Positions 31,845 through 41,246 of a stretch of DNA of 64,000 bases are shown here, piece by piece. Numbering within the stretch: position 1 is the first letter of the stretch; each line of letters starts with the position of its first letter. The DNA comes from Actinophytocola sp. Lineage in GTDB: Bacteria > Actinomycetota > Actinomycetes > Mycobacteriales > Pseudonocardiaceae. Made by a program: the position numbers and the translations under genes. The DNA is taken from contig NZ_WHTD01000021.1 of the NCBI RefSeq assembly GCF_009379765.1, positions 1 through 64,000 of the forward strand, in the 5' to 3' direction. The notes under the pieces were generated by a model. It searched no databases, was not told the origin of the DNA, and saw only the letters and a program-made list of their open reading frames with translations.

Positions 31845-32765
31845 TCAGACCTCGGTCTTCTCGAGCAGCTTCGCGCGCAGCCGCAGCACCGCCCTGGTGT
31901 GCAGCTGGCAGACCCGCGACTCGGTGACCCCGAGGACCCGGCCGATCTCCGCGAGGGTCAGGTTCTCGAAGTAGTACAGGGTCACCACGACCCGGTCCCG
32001 CTCGGTGAGGTGCGCGATCGCCTCGGCGAGCTGGCGGCGGTTGTCCTGGTCGACCAGCAGCGCGACGGGGTCGAGCGCCTCCGGGTCCTCGAGGATGTCG
32101 GCGAGCGGGGTGGAGCCGCGCCCGGCCGCGGCCAGCTCGTCCAGCGCGACCACGCTGGTGAGCTGCAGCTGGGCGTAGACCTCGCTGAGCTCGGCGACAC
32201 TCAGGCCGAGCTCGTCGGCCAGCTCGGCGTCGGTGGGTGTGCGGCGCAGCTGGGCACCGAGGCGCTCCAGCGCGCGCTCGACCTCGCGGGCCCGGCCACG
32301 GACCGATCGCGGCACCCAGTCCTGGGCACGCAGGTCGTCGAGGATGGCGCCGCGGATGCGCTGCATCGCGTAGGTCTCGAACTTGAGGCCGCGCTCGGGC
32401 TCGAACTTCTCGATGGCGTCGACCAGGCCGAAGATGCCCGACTGGATCAGGTCGGCCACCTCGACGTGTGCCGGCAGACCCGTGCCGACCCGCCCGGCGA
32501 CGTACTTGACCAGCGGCGCGTAGTGCAGCACGAGGCGGTCGCGCAGCCGCTGCTCGCGCCGCTCGCCGAAGGTGCGCCACAACGCGACGATGCCCGCCTC
32601 GACGTCGTCGAAGGTGCGCTGGTCACCGGGAAGCACGCCGGCGGTCTCGCCGACACCGAACGTCACGGCATGCCCGTTGGTCACCGCTGCCGGCGTGCCG
32701 GTGGGCGGCCCCGGTTTCCCCGATCCTTCTCCAGGATCATCGGGAGCGTGGGTGGGCTCGGTCAT
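31845..32765 (-). CDS. whiG: Sporulation sigma factor WhiG (FliA-type)
   Basis: A 306-residue sigma-70 family factor of the FliA/WhiG class, controlling early aerial hypha differentiation in Streptomyces and its relatives. Region 2 has [34 protein letters not shown] and [20 protein letters not shown]. Region 3 follows ([16 protein letters not shown]), and region 4 has [20 protein letters not shown] and [16 protein letters not shown]. Residues 1-45 form a Pro/Gly-rich extension. The start overlaps the end of the upstream recombinase gene by 29 bp. Known WhiG in Streptomyces is held by the anti-sigma factor RsiG with c-di-GMP; no such gene is seen here. Confidence 0.93.
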   Translation of the reverse strand: MTEPTHAPDDPGEGSGKPGPPTGTPAAVTNGHAVTFGVGETAGVLPGDQRTFDDVEAGIVALWRTFGERREQRLRDRLVLHYAPLVKYVAGRVGTGLPAHVEVADLIQSGIFGLVDAIEKFEPERGLKFETYAMQRIRGAILDDLRAQDWVPRSVRGRAREVERALERLGAQLRRTPTDAELADELGLSVAELSEVYAQLQLTSVVALDELAAAGRGSTPLADILEDPEALDPVALLVDQDNRRQLAEAIAHLTERDRVVVTLYYFENLTLAEIGRVLGVTESRVCQLHTRAVLRLRAKLLEKTEV

Positions 32766-33819
32766 GGATTGCCTTCAGCCGTTCGACGGTCACGTGTGTG
32801 TATAGCTGGGTGGTAGCGAGCGTAGCGTGACCAAGAAGTTCCTGGACGCTGCGAAGATCCGCACCACCTTCGAGCAAATGCGTCGCGGCGGAGTGACGCA
32901 GCCCATGTGGCCCCATGACGGGAGCACCCGGAACCGCACCCAGCGCTCCGTGCACGATACGTCGAACGCTGGCGGGTTGGAACCGGCCACCGCGCGCACC
33001 CAGCAGGAGTGCAGGTGGCGACATCGGTCGCGCCAGTGCCGGTCTACCGTGCGCCAACCACTCCCGCACGGCCCGCGCGGCCGGCTCGCCGAACGGCACG
33101 GTGCGCTCCTTGGCGCCCTTGCCGAGCACCACCACGACCCTCCGGTCAAGGTCGACATCGGCCACGTCGAGCCCGCTCAGCTCGGACACCCGTACCCCGG
33201 TCGCGTACAGCAGTTCGAGCAACGCGTGGTCACGCAGAGCAATCGCGTCCTGCTCCTTGGCGCCCGACTCGGACGCCTGCAGCAGATCGCTCGCCTGGTC
33301 CTGCCGAAGCACCGACGGCAACGTCCGGTGCGGCCGCGGCGACGCCAGCCGCGCGCCCGGGTCGGTGGCCAGGTGTCCGCGCCGGTGCGCCCAGGCGGTG
33401 AACGTGCGCGCCGCCGCCGACCGGCGCGCGAGCGTGGTCCGGCTGACCCCACCGGTCCGCAGCGCGGCGAGCCACGCCCGCAGCACCTGGAGGTCCAGCG
33501 CCTCGAGCCCGCGCCCGCTGCCCGAGCCGCCCGCGCCGCTTGTGCCCGCGGTGTTCGAGGCCGCACGACTCGAGGCCGCGCCGCTCGTGCCGGCGCTGTT
33601 CGAGGCGTCGACGGTGTCGATGACCGGGAGTCCGTGCAGGAACCCGAGCACGGACACGACATCGCCCACGTAGGCCCGCACGGTGTGCGGGGACAGGCCA
33701 CGTTCGAGCGCGAGGTGCCGTTCGTAGGCGAGCACGACCTCGCGGACCAATGGCGGCAGCTCGTCCCGGACCCGGTGGAGATCGACCCGTTTCCGGCGAG
33801 CGGCGGAGTGACCAGGCAC
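32737..33819 (-). CDS. xerC: XerC-like tyrosine recombinase
   Basis: A 360-residue tyrosine recombinase, the probable XerC partner that resolves chromosome dimers. The catalytic set is complete: Arg in [14 protein letters not shown], Lys in [14 protein letters not shown], His and Arg in [17 protein letters not shown], His in [10 protein letters not shown] and Tyr in [11 protein letters not shown]. The N-terminal SAM-like domain ([19 protein letters not shown]) is interrupted after residue ~70 by an insert of about 32 residues rich in Ser, Ala and Gly. Within this insert SNSAGTSGA and SNTAGTSGA are near repeats. It is 69 bp downstream of dprA and overlaps whiG. Confidence 0.9.
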   Translation of the reverse strand: MPGHSAARRKRVDLHRVRDELPPLVREVVLAYERHLALERGLSPHTVRAYVGDVVSVLGFLHGLPVIDTVDASNSAGTSGAASSRAASNTAGTSGAGGSGSGRGLEALDLQVLRAWLAALRTGGVSRTTLARRSAAARTFTAWAHRRGHLATDPGARLASPRPHRTLPSVLRQDQASDLLQASESGAKEQDAIALRDHALLELLYATGVRVSELSGLDVADVDLDRRVVVVLGKGAKERTVPFGEPAARAVREWLAHGRPALARPMSPPALLLGARGGRFQPASVRRIVHGALGAVPGAPVMGPHGLRHSAATHLLEGGADLRSVQELLGHATLATTQLYTHVTVERLKAIHDRAHPRSR

Positions 33820-33888
33820 GTCCGCGACGCTGCGCCATGACAGGGGACCGAGTCAAGCACCGCCACGCCGCGTTGTTCCCCCGCGGAA

Positions 33889-35349
33889 TCATGAGCCCGG
33901 CGCTTGGCGCCATCCCTCCTCACATCGTTCGGCGAGCCCGGTGAGCTCCAGTTCGGGCAGGAGCGCGCGAACCCGATCGAGCGACACCCCGGACTCGACG
34001 GCGACCTGGGCGGTGCTCCGCGCCGCCCGCCGGTGGAGGGCCTCGTAGACGCGGAGGGCGGCTTCGCCGAGCCCGTCGGTATGGCGGCGTGGTCCGTCGG
34101 GCCGGTCGACCAGGTGCTCGCCGACAGGGCCGACGGCTTCGAGAATCTCGGCCACCGAGCCGGCGAGGAGCGCGCCACCGGTGCGGAGGAGGTCGTGGCA
34201 GCCGACGGACATCGCGGACGTGATCGGCCCCGGCACGGCGAGCACGACCTTGCCGAGGCCGGCTGCCGTGGTGGCCGTGTTGCGCGCGCCGCTTCGCACG
34301 CCGGCCTCGACCACGACGGTGCCCGAGGAGAGGGCCGCGATCAGCCGGTTGCGTACCAGGAAGCGGTACTTGGCCGGTGTTGTGCCGGGTGGGTACTCGC
34401 TGAGCACGAGGCCGCGGTCGGCGATCCTGTCGAGCAGCGTCGTGTGGCCGGCCGGGTACGCGTGGTCGACACCGCAACCGAGGACCGCGACGGTGACCCC
34501 GTCGGCACTGAGCGCGCCGCGGTGAGCCGAGCCGTCGATGCCGTACGCGGCCCCCGACACGACGGTCATGCCCGCGGCGGCCAGCCCGTACCCGACCTCG
34601 GTGGCCACGTGCTCGCCGTAGCTGGTGGCCGACCGTGCCCCGACGACCGACACCGCGCGGTCGAACATGTCCGCCATCGAGGCCGTGCCGCGCGCCCAGA
34701 GCCCGAGCGCGGAGCCGGCCCACCGCTGCCCGCGGTCGGACGCGGCGGACAGGCACAGCAACTGCCAGCCCGGCCACTCCTCGTCCTCGGGGATGACCAG
34801 CCGCGCACCCAAGTGCGCGGCGTCTGCCAAGTCGCTCTCGGCGAGATCGAGATGCCGCCGCGAGGATGTCTCGGCAAGCACCGCGGAGGAGACCTCGGCG
34901 GCACGCACCCTCGCCGCGGCGGCCACCGGCCCGACCGTGTCCACGAAGCCGAGCAGCGCCGTGGCCGGCGGCTCGGCGACCCGCATGAGGTAGGCCCTGG
35001 CGAGCCGGAGCTCCTCGCCGAAGGGCTGGGTCGCGTCGGGCGCCGCGGTCGGCTCCGACGGCCGGGAGGTCGAGCTCGTGACGCCGCCCGGCTCGCCGGG
35101 CCCGCCGTCCGCGGGACCGGGCACCGGCGGCTGGCCGGTGACGGCGCATCGGGTGGCCAGGACGTGCTCCGCGACACCGGCGGCGGACCGGGCACCGGGG
35201 CTGGGCGCTCGCGGCTCCTCGGAGTGTGCCGCGGCGGTCGCTTCGACCGACGTCTCCCCCATGGGCGACTCGGGTGGGGTGCGTACGGCGCAACAGGTGG
35301 TGCGGAGGTGCTCGGCGGTCGTGGTCGGGGTGGGGTCGGTGGTGGTCAT
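33889..35349 (-). CDS. dprA: DNA-processing protein DprA
   Basis: A 486-residue protein that protects incoming single-stranded DNA and loads RecA during transformation. ATG 35349 overlaps the comM stop (ATGA) and is preferred over a longer Arg-rich reading. The Rossmann-like DprA core (~residues 215-400) has VSVVGARSATSYGEHVATEV, VSGAAYGIDGSAHRGAL, AVLGCGVDHAYPAGH, RFLVRNRLIAALSSG and VVEAGVRSGARNTA. A winged C-terminal domain follows. The first ~110 residues are an unusual extension with two similar blocks, AEHLRTTCCAVRTPP and AEHVLATRCAVTGQPP. A SAM-like domain lies before the core. It is in the yraN-comM-dprA operon. Confidence 0.93.
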   Translation of the reverse strand: MTTTDPTPTTTAEHLRTTCCAVRTPPESPMGETSVEATAAAHSEEPRAPSPGARSAAGVAEHVLATRCAVTGQPPVPGPADGGPGEPGGVTSSTSRPSEPTAAPDATQPFGEELRLARAYLMRVAEPPATALLGFVDTVGPVAAAARVRAAEVSSAVLAETSSRRHLDLAESDLADAAHLGARLVIPEDEEWPGWQLLCLSAASDRGQRWAGSALGLWARGTASMADMFDRAVSVVGARSATSYGEHVATEVGYGLAAAGMTVVSGAAYGIDGSAHRGALSADGVTVAVLGCGVDHAYPAGHTTLLDRIADRGLVLSEYPPGTTPAKYRFLVRNRLIAALSSGTVVVEAGVRSGARNTATTAAGLGKVVLAVPGPITSAMSVGCHDLLRTGGALLAGSVAEILEAVGPVGEHLVDRPDGPRRHTDGLGEAALRVYEALHRRAARSTAQVAVESGVSLDRVRALLPELELTGLAERCEEGWRQAPGS

Positions 35350-36860
35350 GCGGCTCTCCGGTCGCGGAACTCGAGGGCGGCGGCAAGGTGGTCGGCTTCT
35401 GGGTGGTCCGCCTCTGCGAGGTCGCTCAGGGTCCAGGCGACTCGGAGGCACCGGTCGGCGCCCCGCGCGGTGACGGCACCGGTGTCGAGGCCGTGGTCGA
35501 GCAGGGCGGTTGCCTTGCGGGGTAACGCGAACTCGCGGCGGAGGATCGGGCCCGGGGCCTGGGCGTTGGTGTGCCAGCCGTACTCGTGCCACCGTTCCGC
35601 CGCTCGCTGCCGGGCCTTGTCGACCCTGGCGCGGACCTCCGCGGTGGACTCCGGGGTGACGATGTCGGCGCGCGACATCGCGGTGATCGGGCGCGTGCGG
35701 ACTCTCAGGTCGACGCGGTCGAGGAGCGGACCGGACAGGCGGTTCATGTATCGGCGCTTCTCATACGGGGAGCACGTGCAGTCGAACTCGCGCGCGGGCG
35801 CGCACGGACACGGGTTGGTGGCCATGACGAGTTGGAAGTTGGCCGGGTAGCGGGCCACCCCGTCCCTTCTGGCGAGCCTGATCTCTCCCTCCTCGAGCGC
35901 GGTTCGCAGTGCTTCCAAGCGGCTGACCGAAAACTCGGAGACTTCATCCATGAACAGCACGCCGTGGTGGGCGTGGCTTATCGCGCCCGGCTTGGCCATC
36001 CCCGCGCCACCACCGATGAGGCCGGGCACCGACGTGGAGTGGTGCGGCGCCACGAACGGGGCGGTGGTGATCAATGGGGAGTCCTGCGCCAACGAACCGG
36101 CGATCGAGTGGATCGCGGTGACCTCCAGCGCCTGTTCGTCGGTCAGCGGGGGCAGGAGGCCGGGGAGGCGCCTGGCCAGCATCGTCTTGCCCGTACCCGG
36201 TGGGCCGGTGAGCAGCAGGTGATGTCCGCCCGCCGCCGCCACCTCGAGCGCCCAACGGGCTTCCGGCTGACCTATGACGTCGATCAGGTCGGGGATCTCG
36301 GCGGCGGTGGAGGCTTGGCGGGATCCGGGATGCCGGCGCAGGTCGGACCCGCCCCGGAGCCACGACAGGACGTCGAGGAGGGTGTCCGCCGCGCGCACCT
36401 CCACGCCGGTGACCAACGCCGCCTCGGGCAATGCCTGGACCGGGACCACCGCGCGGCGCAGGCCGGCGCGGCGGGCCGCGAGAAGGCCCGGAAGCACGCC
36501 GCGAACCGGGCGGATGCGGCCGTCGAGAGCAAGCTCGCCGAGGAGTGCCAAGCCCGCCAGGACGTCCGGCGGTACGCGGTTGGCCGCGGCCAGCACGGCG
36601 CATGCCAGCGCCAGGTCGTAGCCGGAGCCGCCCTTGGGCAGGGCAGCCGGGGACAGCGCGAGGGTCACGAGCTCGCCGGGCCATTCCTCGTGGCTGTTGC
36701 GGATGGCGGCGCGGACGCGTTCCTTGGCCTCGTTGAGGGAGGCGTCGGGGAGGCCGACGATCTGGGTGCGTGGCCGGCCGCCGCCGATGTCGGCCTCGAT
36801 CTCGACGGCCACACCGTCGACGCCGAACAGGGCGACCGACCACGCACGGGCCAGCGGCAT
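35346..36860 (-). CDS. comM: Mg-chelatase-like AAA+ ATPase ComM/YifB
   Basis: A 504-residue hexameric helicase that promotes branch migration in natural transformation. The start ATG 36860 overlaps the yraN stop (TGATG). The N-terminal Lon-protease-like domain (residues 1-170) has VEIEADIGGGRPRTQIVGLP. The AAA+ core carries Walker A LLTGPPGTGKTMLARRLPG, Walker B VLFMDEVSEF and a Cys-rich insertion (NPCPCAPAREFDCTCSPYEK) expected to bind zinc. The C-terminal Mg_chelatase_C domain (TARGADRCLRVAWTLSDLAE) completes the family layout. Confidence 0.95.
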   Translation of the reverse strand: MPLARAWSVALFGVDGVAVEIEADIGGGRPRTQIVGLPDASLNEAKERVRAAIRNSHEEWPGELVTLALSPAALPKGGSGYDLALACAVLAAANRVPPDVLAGLALLGELALDGRIRPVRGVLPGLLAARRAGLRRAVVPVQALPEAALVTGVEVRAADTLLDVLSWLRGGSDLRRHPGSRQASTAAEIPDLIDVIGQPEARWALEVAAAGGHHLLLTGPPGTGKTMLARRLPGLLPPLTDEQALEVTAIHSIAGSLAQDSPLITTAPFVAPHHSTSVPGLIGGGAGMAKPGAISHAHHGVLFMDEVSEFSVSRLEALRTALEEGEIRLARRDGVARYPANFQLVMATNPCPCAPAREFDCTCSPYEKRRYMNRLSGPLLDRVDLRVRTRPITAMSRADIVTPESTAEVRARVDKARQRAAERWHEYGWHTNAQAPGPILRREFALPRKATALLDHGLDTGAVTARGADRCLRVAWTLSDLAEADHPEADHLAAALEFRDRRAA

Positions 36861-37243
36861 CAGAACGCACCCTTCAGGTGCTGGATGCGCGGTACCTCGC
36901 CGCGGGGCCAGACGATCGAGATGATGTCGAAGCGTTCTCGGCACCAGCCGATGTGGTGCGTCGTTCGCCAGCGTCTCGACAGGCGGCGGATTCGGTTGGC
37001 CTTCTCGTCGGTCACCGCTTCCGTGGGGTGGCCGTAGTTGGTGCTGGTGCGGGTCTTGACCTCGCAGACGATCAAGGTTCGGCGGTCCGTGGCGATGAGG
37101 TCCAGCTCGCCTTCCGGGCAGCGCCAGTTGCGTGCCAGGACCACCAGGCCTTGGCTCTCCAGGTAGCGCGCCGCCAGCGTCTCGCCGCGATCGCCCGTGC
37201 GTAGGTGCGGGGCCGTCGGGTGTGGGGTCGGGTCAGCCGTCAT
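36860..37243 (-). CDS. yraN: YraN family (UPF0102) endonuclease-like protein
   Basis: A 127-residue protein with the Holliday-junction-resolvase-like fold of UPF0102. Motifs are GDRGETLAARYLESQGLVVL, CPEGELDLIATD (the E...D of the nuclease-like core) and VCEVKTRTSTNYGHP with the ExK motif. ATG 37243 is used; the longer frame adds Pro-rich sequence. It is the first gene of a tightly overlapped operon with comM and dprA. Two DnaA-box-like 9-mers lie 53-80 bp upstream. The family's molecular function is unproven. Confidence 0.92.
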   Translation of the reverse strand: MTADPTPHPTAPHLRTGDRGETLAARYLESQGLVVLARNWRCPEGELDLIATDRRTLIVCEVKTRTSTNYGHPTEAVTDEKANRIRRLSRRWRTTHHIGWCRERFDIISIVWPRGEVPRIQHLKGAF

Positions 37244-37295
37244 GGCTTCGACGTTCCCGGGTGGGGGCGGGGGGTGCCACCGGGAGGGCGCCAAC

Positions 37296-37323
37296 TGTGG
37301 ACAGGTGGGCGAGTTGTGGACAA
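37296..37323 (-). promoter_or_regulatory. Paired DnaA-box-like 9-mers, 52 nt before yraN
   Basis: On the minus strand TTGTCCACA (37323-37315), a 10-bp gap and CTGTCCACA (37304-37296) stand in front of yraN with 52 nt to its ATG. The geometry and orientation are the same as at 30515-30542. Confidence 0.6.
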
Positions 37324-37373
37324 CCGGGGGCGAGGGGTGCGCTGTCGGCAGGGACTGTCGGATGGGCGTGGTA

Positions 37374-37697
37374 TCAGGCGCCGAACGGGCCCTCTTCGGG
37401 CAGCCGGAGCTCCGGCTTGTCGAGCTCCTCGACGTTGACGTCCTTGAACGTGATCACCCTGACGTTCTTGACGAACCGCGCCGGCCGGTACATGTCCCAG
37501 ACCCAGGCGTCGGACATCCGCACCTCGAAGTACACCTCGCCGTCGGAGTCGCGCACCTGCACGTCGACCCCGTTGGCCAGGTAGAACCGGCGCTCGGTCT
37601 CCACCACGTAGGAGAACTGGCTGACGATGTCGCGATACTCGCGATAGAGCTGGAGCTCCATCTCGGTCTCGTACTTCTCGAGATCCTCCGCACTCAT
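37374..37697 (-). CDS. DUF2469 family protein
   Basis: A 107-residue acidic protein almost invariant in actinobacteria. It has the family sequence MSAEDLEKYETEMELQLYRE, YRDIVSQFSYVVETERRFYL and DAWVWDMYRPARFVKNVRV. ATG 37697 is used instead of upstream starts that give shadow sequence. It follows rnhB in the same direction with a 70-bp gap. The function is not known. Confidence 0.93.
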   Translation of the reverse strand: MSAEDLEKYETEMELQLYREYRDIVSQFSYVVETERRFYLANGVDVQVRDSDGEVYFEVRMSDAWVWDMYRPARFVKNVRVITFKDVNVEELDKPELRLPEEGPFGA

Positions 37698-37767
37698 GAC
37701 TCCCCCTCGCAGGCTCGGTCGAGCCGCTCGCGGTCGCCCTGTGTCATTGACTCGCTCGCAAGCTCGC

Positions 37768-38550
37768 TCATGCGGTAACGCGTTCCTCGGGATCGACGGG
37801 GGTGGATCCCCCATTCTGAACCACGGCGGCCGCGGCCACACTCAAGGCCACCGGATGTGGTGCGCGCAGCCCGTGCGCCAGCCCCGCCGCGGCCACGTTC
37901 ACGAACGACCACCGGTGCACGTCACTCGGCCCGTGGTCGGCCAGCGCGGCACTGTGCACGCCGGTGCAGTAGCCCTTGTGCTCGTCGAACCCGTACATCG
38001 GCAGGTCCTCGTGCAGCCCGGTCATGATCCGGTCCCGGGTGACCTTGGCGAGCACGGACGCCGCCGCCACGCAGGCCACCGCCTGGTCGCCCTTGATCAC
38101 CGGCATGCTCGGCGCCGTGAGGCCCGGCACGCGGAAACCGTCCACCAGCACGTACCCAGGATGCGTCGTCAACCGGGCGACCGCACGTCGCATGCCCTCG
38201 ATGTTGGCCACGTGCACGCCCCTGAGGTCGACCTCCTCGACCGGCACGACGACCACCGCGTAGTCGACGGCCCGGCGGACGACCAGGTCGAACATCCGGT
38301 CCCGGGCGGCGGCGGTGAGCAGCTTGGAGTCGGTGAGACCCTCGAACCGGGCGGCGTCACCCGGCTTCAGCACGCACGACGCGACGACCAACGGCCCGGC
38401 ACAGGCACCGCGACCGGCCTCGTCGACGCCGGCCACCGGGCCGAGGCCGCGCCTGTCGAGCGCGGACTGCAGGCCCCATTTGCCCGAGTCACGCCGCACC
38501 ACCGCCCGCGGCGGCCGGGACTCCAGCCAGTCGAGTTGGGCCGACGTCAC
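37768..38550 (-). CDS. rnhB: Ribonuclease HII
   Basis: A 260-residue RNase HII that removes misincorporated ribonucleotides and RNA primers from DNA. GTG 38550 overlaps the stop of the upstream lepB gene (GTGA). The catalytic DEDD residues are in [15 protein letters not shown] (Asp, Glu), YVLVDGF (Asp) and [10 protein letters not shown] (Asp); LTDSKLL is also conserved. The C-terminal ~35 residues (after [17 protein letters not shown]) form an Ala/Val-rich extension beyond the usual family end. Confidence 0.94.
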   Translation of the reverse strand: MTSAQLDWLESRPPRAVVRRDSGKWGLQSALDRRGLGPVAGVDEAGRGACAGPLVVASCVLKPGDAARFEGLTDSKLLTAAARDRMFDLVVRRAVDYAVVVVPVEEVDLRGVHVANIEGMRRAVARLTTHPGYVLVDGFRVPGLTAPSMPVIKGDQAVACVAAASVLAKVTRDRIMTGLHEDLPMYGFDEHKGYCTGVHSAALADHGPSDVHRWSFVNVAAAGLAHGLRAPHPVALSVAAAAVVQNGGSTPVDPEERVTA

Positions 38551-39563
38551 GGTTTGTCTCCCGCGGATCTCGCAGCACCGGTGGACCTCAGCGCGGTACG
38601 CACCCGCCTGCCCAGCCACAACGCCGGCCACGCGGCCACGAGCCCCACACCGAGCGGCGTGCCGTACCGGACCGCCGCCGCCACCGCCGCGGCGGTCTGC
38701 GGGTCGTGGTCGCCGACGCCCTGCCACCGCGACGGTGGCAGCACGATGACGCGCACCTTGCCGATGACATTGTCCACCGGCACGAGGCCGTTGACGCCGC
38801 CCCCACCCTGGTATCGCGAGTCGCTCGAGTTGTTCCGGTTGTCCCCCATCACGAACATCATCCCGTCCGGCACGGTGATAGGCGCGAACGGGGCCTGGGT
38901 CGGCGGCATGGTGGGCGTCCAGTAGACGTAGGGCTCGTCGAGTGGCTTGCCGTCGACCAGCACATGGTCGTCGTCGCAGCACTCGACGCGCTGGCCGCCG
39001 ACCGCGATGATCCGCTTCACCACGTCGTCCTCGTCGGGCGAAGCGAGGCCGAACGCGGCGCCGACACCCTGCAGCCACGACACGAACCCGTTGCTGGACC
39101 GGTTGGACTGGAACTCCGACTGGTTCCAGGTGCCCGGCCGCTCGAACACCACGACCTCGCCCGGCTCCGGGTCGCCGAAGGTGTAGACGAGCTTGTCGAC
39201 CAGCACGCGGTCGCCGTAGCAGCCGGAGCAGCCGTGCAGCGTCTGCTCCATCGACTCGGACGGGATCACGAACACCCGGGCGAGGAAGGTCTGGATGAGC
39301 AGCGCGAGGAGCAGCGCGACCCCGATGAGGATCGGCAGTTCCTTCCAGAACGACCGCGGCTTCTTGGCCTTCTTGCGGGACTTCCGGGAGGACCCGGACT
39401 CGGTGTCGGCGCCCGACTCGGCGCCGGAGTCCGCGGGCCCGGAGTCCGCGGGCTCGGTGGCGGACCCCGCCGTGGCGTCCGCGTCGCCGTCCTTCTGCTC
39501 GGTAGGCCGGTCCCCTTCGTCCTCGTTGTCTTTGCTGCTTCCGGAATGTGCGACGTCGACCAC
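38547..39563 (-). CDS. lepB: Signal peptidase I (second of tandem pair)
   Basis: A 338-residue type I signal peptidase, cutting signal peptides from exported proteins at the outer face of the membrane. The N-terminal ~70 residues are cytosolic and acidic/Ser-rich. One transmembrane helix follows ([20 protein letters not shown]), then the Ser-Lys dyad: Ser104 in [11 protein letters not shown] and Lys183 in [26 protein letters not shown] is the SPase box E. Near residues 300-320 there is a second hydrophobic segment ([15 protein letters not shown]), giving a C-terminal membrane anchor. It overlaps rnhB and lies 9 bp after the other lepB. Confidence 0.95.
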   Translation of the reverse strand: MVDVAHSGSSKDNEDEGDRPTEQKDGDADATAGSATEPADSGPADSGAESGADTESGSSRKSRKKAKKPRSFWKELPILIGVALLLALLIQTFLARVFVIPSESMEQTLHGCSGCYGDRVLVDKLVYTFGDPEPGEVVVFERPGTWNQSEFQSNRSSNGFVSWLQGVGAAFGLASPDEDDVVKRIIAVGGQRVECCDDDHVLVDGKPLDEPYVYWTPTMPPTQAPFAPITVPDGMMFVMGDNRNNSSDSRYQGGGGVNGLVPVDNVIGKVRVIVLPPSRWQGVGDHDPQTAAAVAAAVRYGTPLGVGLVAAWPALWLGRRVRTALRSTGAARSAGDKP

Positions 39564-39572
39564 GCGTGCACA

Positions 39573-40676
39573 CTACCCGTGCACGATCGGTGGATCGTCG
39601 CCCCGCGTCCCGCGTGGCGGGCGGATCACCCACCTGATCCGGCGGCTCAGCCACAGCACCGGCCAGGCGGCCACGAGGCCGACGCCGGCGGGCAGGCCCT
39701 GCTGCCACGAGGGTGCGCCGAGCGCCATCGGAATGCCGCCCTGCGGGTTGTGGTCGCCGACGCCCTGCCACCGCGACGGCGGCAGCACGATGTACCGCGC
39801 CTTGCCGATGACCTTGTCCAGGGGGACGACACCGCGGATGCCGCCGCCACCCTGACAGCGGGAGTCGCACGAGTCGCTGCGGTTGTCCCCCATCACCCAC
39901 AGCGTGCCCTCGGGCACGAGCACCGGGTCGAAGCGCTGCTGGGCGTCCGGTTTGCCGTTCTGCCAGTAGATGTAGGGCTCGTCGAGGGGCCTGCCGTCGA
40001 CGAGCACGCGGAACTTGTCGTCACAGCACTGGACGGTCTGTCCGCCGACCGCGACGACCCGCTTGACGAAGTCGCGCTCGTCCGGCGGGGCGAGCCCCAC
40101 CAGGGCGCCGACCGTCTGGAGCGCGTTGACGAGGAAGTTGCCCGAGGGCGGTTCCTGGACGTCGTTCTCGGTCCACGCGTCCGGACCCTCGAACACGACC
40201 ACGTCGCCGGGCTCGGGGTCGGAGAAGTTGTAGACGAGCTTGTCCACCAGCACGCGGTCATTCGTGCACCCGGCGCAGCCGTGCAGGGTGAGCTCCATCG
40301 ACCCGGACGGGATCGAGTACACCCGACCCAGGAAGTGCTGGATGAGGAACGTGAGCAGCAGCGCGACCGCGAACAGGGTGAGCAGCTCACGCCACAGCGG
40401 CTGTTTCTTGGCCGGCCGGCGGTGTTTGCCCCGCTTGGTCTTGGCCCCGGCGTCGGCGTCGTCACCATCCGGATCGTCCCCGGTCCGGTCGACGCCGCCC
40501 CGCTCCTCACCGGAACGGGCGGCCCGGTGGCGCTCGCGTTCGCGGTCGCTCACGGGATGCGCCGGAGGCGGCATCTCGTGCCAGGTCGACGGCTCTGTGA
40601 AGTCGTCGACCTTGGGGATCAGCTCGGTGCGCTCCGGATCATCCTCCGGCGACTGTGCGTGCACAGGGGTGACCAC
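39573..40676 (-). CDS. lepB: Signal peptidase I (first of tandem pair)
   Basis: A 367-residue paralogue of the next gene with the same plan: a charged N-terminal extension of ~95 residues, a transmembrane helix ([20 protein letters not shown]), Ser126 in [13 protein letters not shown], Lys205 in [10 protein letters not shown] and [18 protein letters not shown]-terminal hydrophobic helix ([13 protein letters not shown]) completes it. Both proteins share long identical blocks such as [12 protein letters not shown], so the pair arose by tandem duplication. It follows rplS, 46 bp away, as in related genomes. Different substrate preferences are possible but not visible. Confidence 0.95.
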   Translation of the reverse strand: MVTPVHAQSPEDDPERTELIPKVDDFTEPSTWHEMPPPAHPVSDRERERHRAARSGEERGGVDRTGDDPDGDDADAGAKTKRGKHRRPAKKQPLWRELLTLFAVALLLTFLIQHFLGRVYSIPSGSMELTLHGCAGCTNDRVLVDKLVYNFSDPEPGDVVVFEGPDAWTENDVQEPPSGNFLVNALQTVGALVGLAPPDERDFVKRVVAVGGQTVQCCDDKFRVLVDGRPLDEPYIYWQNGKPDAQQRFDPVLVPEGTLWVMGDNRSDSCDSRCQGGGGIRGVVPLDKVIGKARYIVLPPSRWQGVGDHNPQGGIPMALGAPSWQQGLPAGVGLVAAWPVLWLSRRIRWVIRPPRGTRGDDPPIVHG

Positions 40677-40722
40677 AAGGCCAGGCTACGGGAGGTAGCG
40701 CAGGACGGTGTGAGGTCGCCGG

Positions 40723-41082
40723 TCAGGAAGTCGGCGCGGTCTCGCGCTTCTCCTTGATCTTCGCGGCCTTTCCGCGCAGCTCACGGAGGTAGTACAGCTT
40801 CGCGCGCCGGACGTCACCACGGCGGTCGACCTCGATCTGGGCGATGTTCGGCGAGTGCACCGGGAAGGTGCGCTCGACGCCGACGCCGAAGGAGATCTTG
40901 CGGACCGTGAAAGTCTCCCGGATGCCACCGCCCTGACGGCGGATGACGACGCCCTTGAAGACCTGAACCCGCTCGCGGGAGCCCTCGATGACGCGGACGT
41001 GGACCTTCAGCGTGTCGCCCGGGCGGAAGTCCGGGATGTCGGAGCGCAGCGACTTGGCGTCCAGGGCATCCAGGGTGTTCAT
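40723..41082 (-). CDS. rplS: 50S ribosomal protein L19
   Basis: A 119-residue L19 of usual length. ATG 41082 ([20 protein letters not shown]) is chosen over an upstream ATG at 41139. It contains [40 protein letters not shown] and [20 protein letters not shown]. It lies downstream of trmD with a 164-bp gap, so it may have its own promoter. Confidence 0.97.
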   Translation of the reverse strand: MNTLDALDAKSLRSDIPDFRPGDTLKVHVRVIEGSRERVQVFKGVVIRRQGGGIRETFTVRKISFGVGVERTFPVHSPNIAQIEVDRRGDVRRAKLYYLRELRGKAAKIKEKRETAPTS

Positions 41083-41246
41083 CGGTGTATCCGTCCTCGT
41101 GTCGTTCGTGCGTCCCAGGCGGGCGCGGCAATCGGCCACAGTCCTTGGTCAACCTGGGGAGTCAACGTCGAGTGCGCCGAGGCGCCACCCGGTCGCAACA
41201 ACTGGTCAAGTATGTCAGACGGTCGTGCGCAACCCGAAATCGGGGA

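Noticed and set aside
38706..40757. 683-residue plus-strand frame opposite the two signal peptidases
   Set aside because: Antisense shadow; its internal similarity merely mirrors the duplicated lepB genes.
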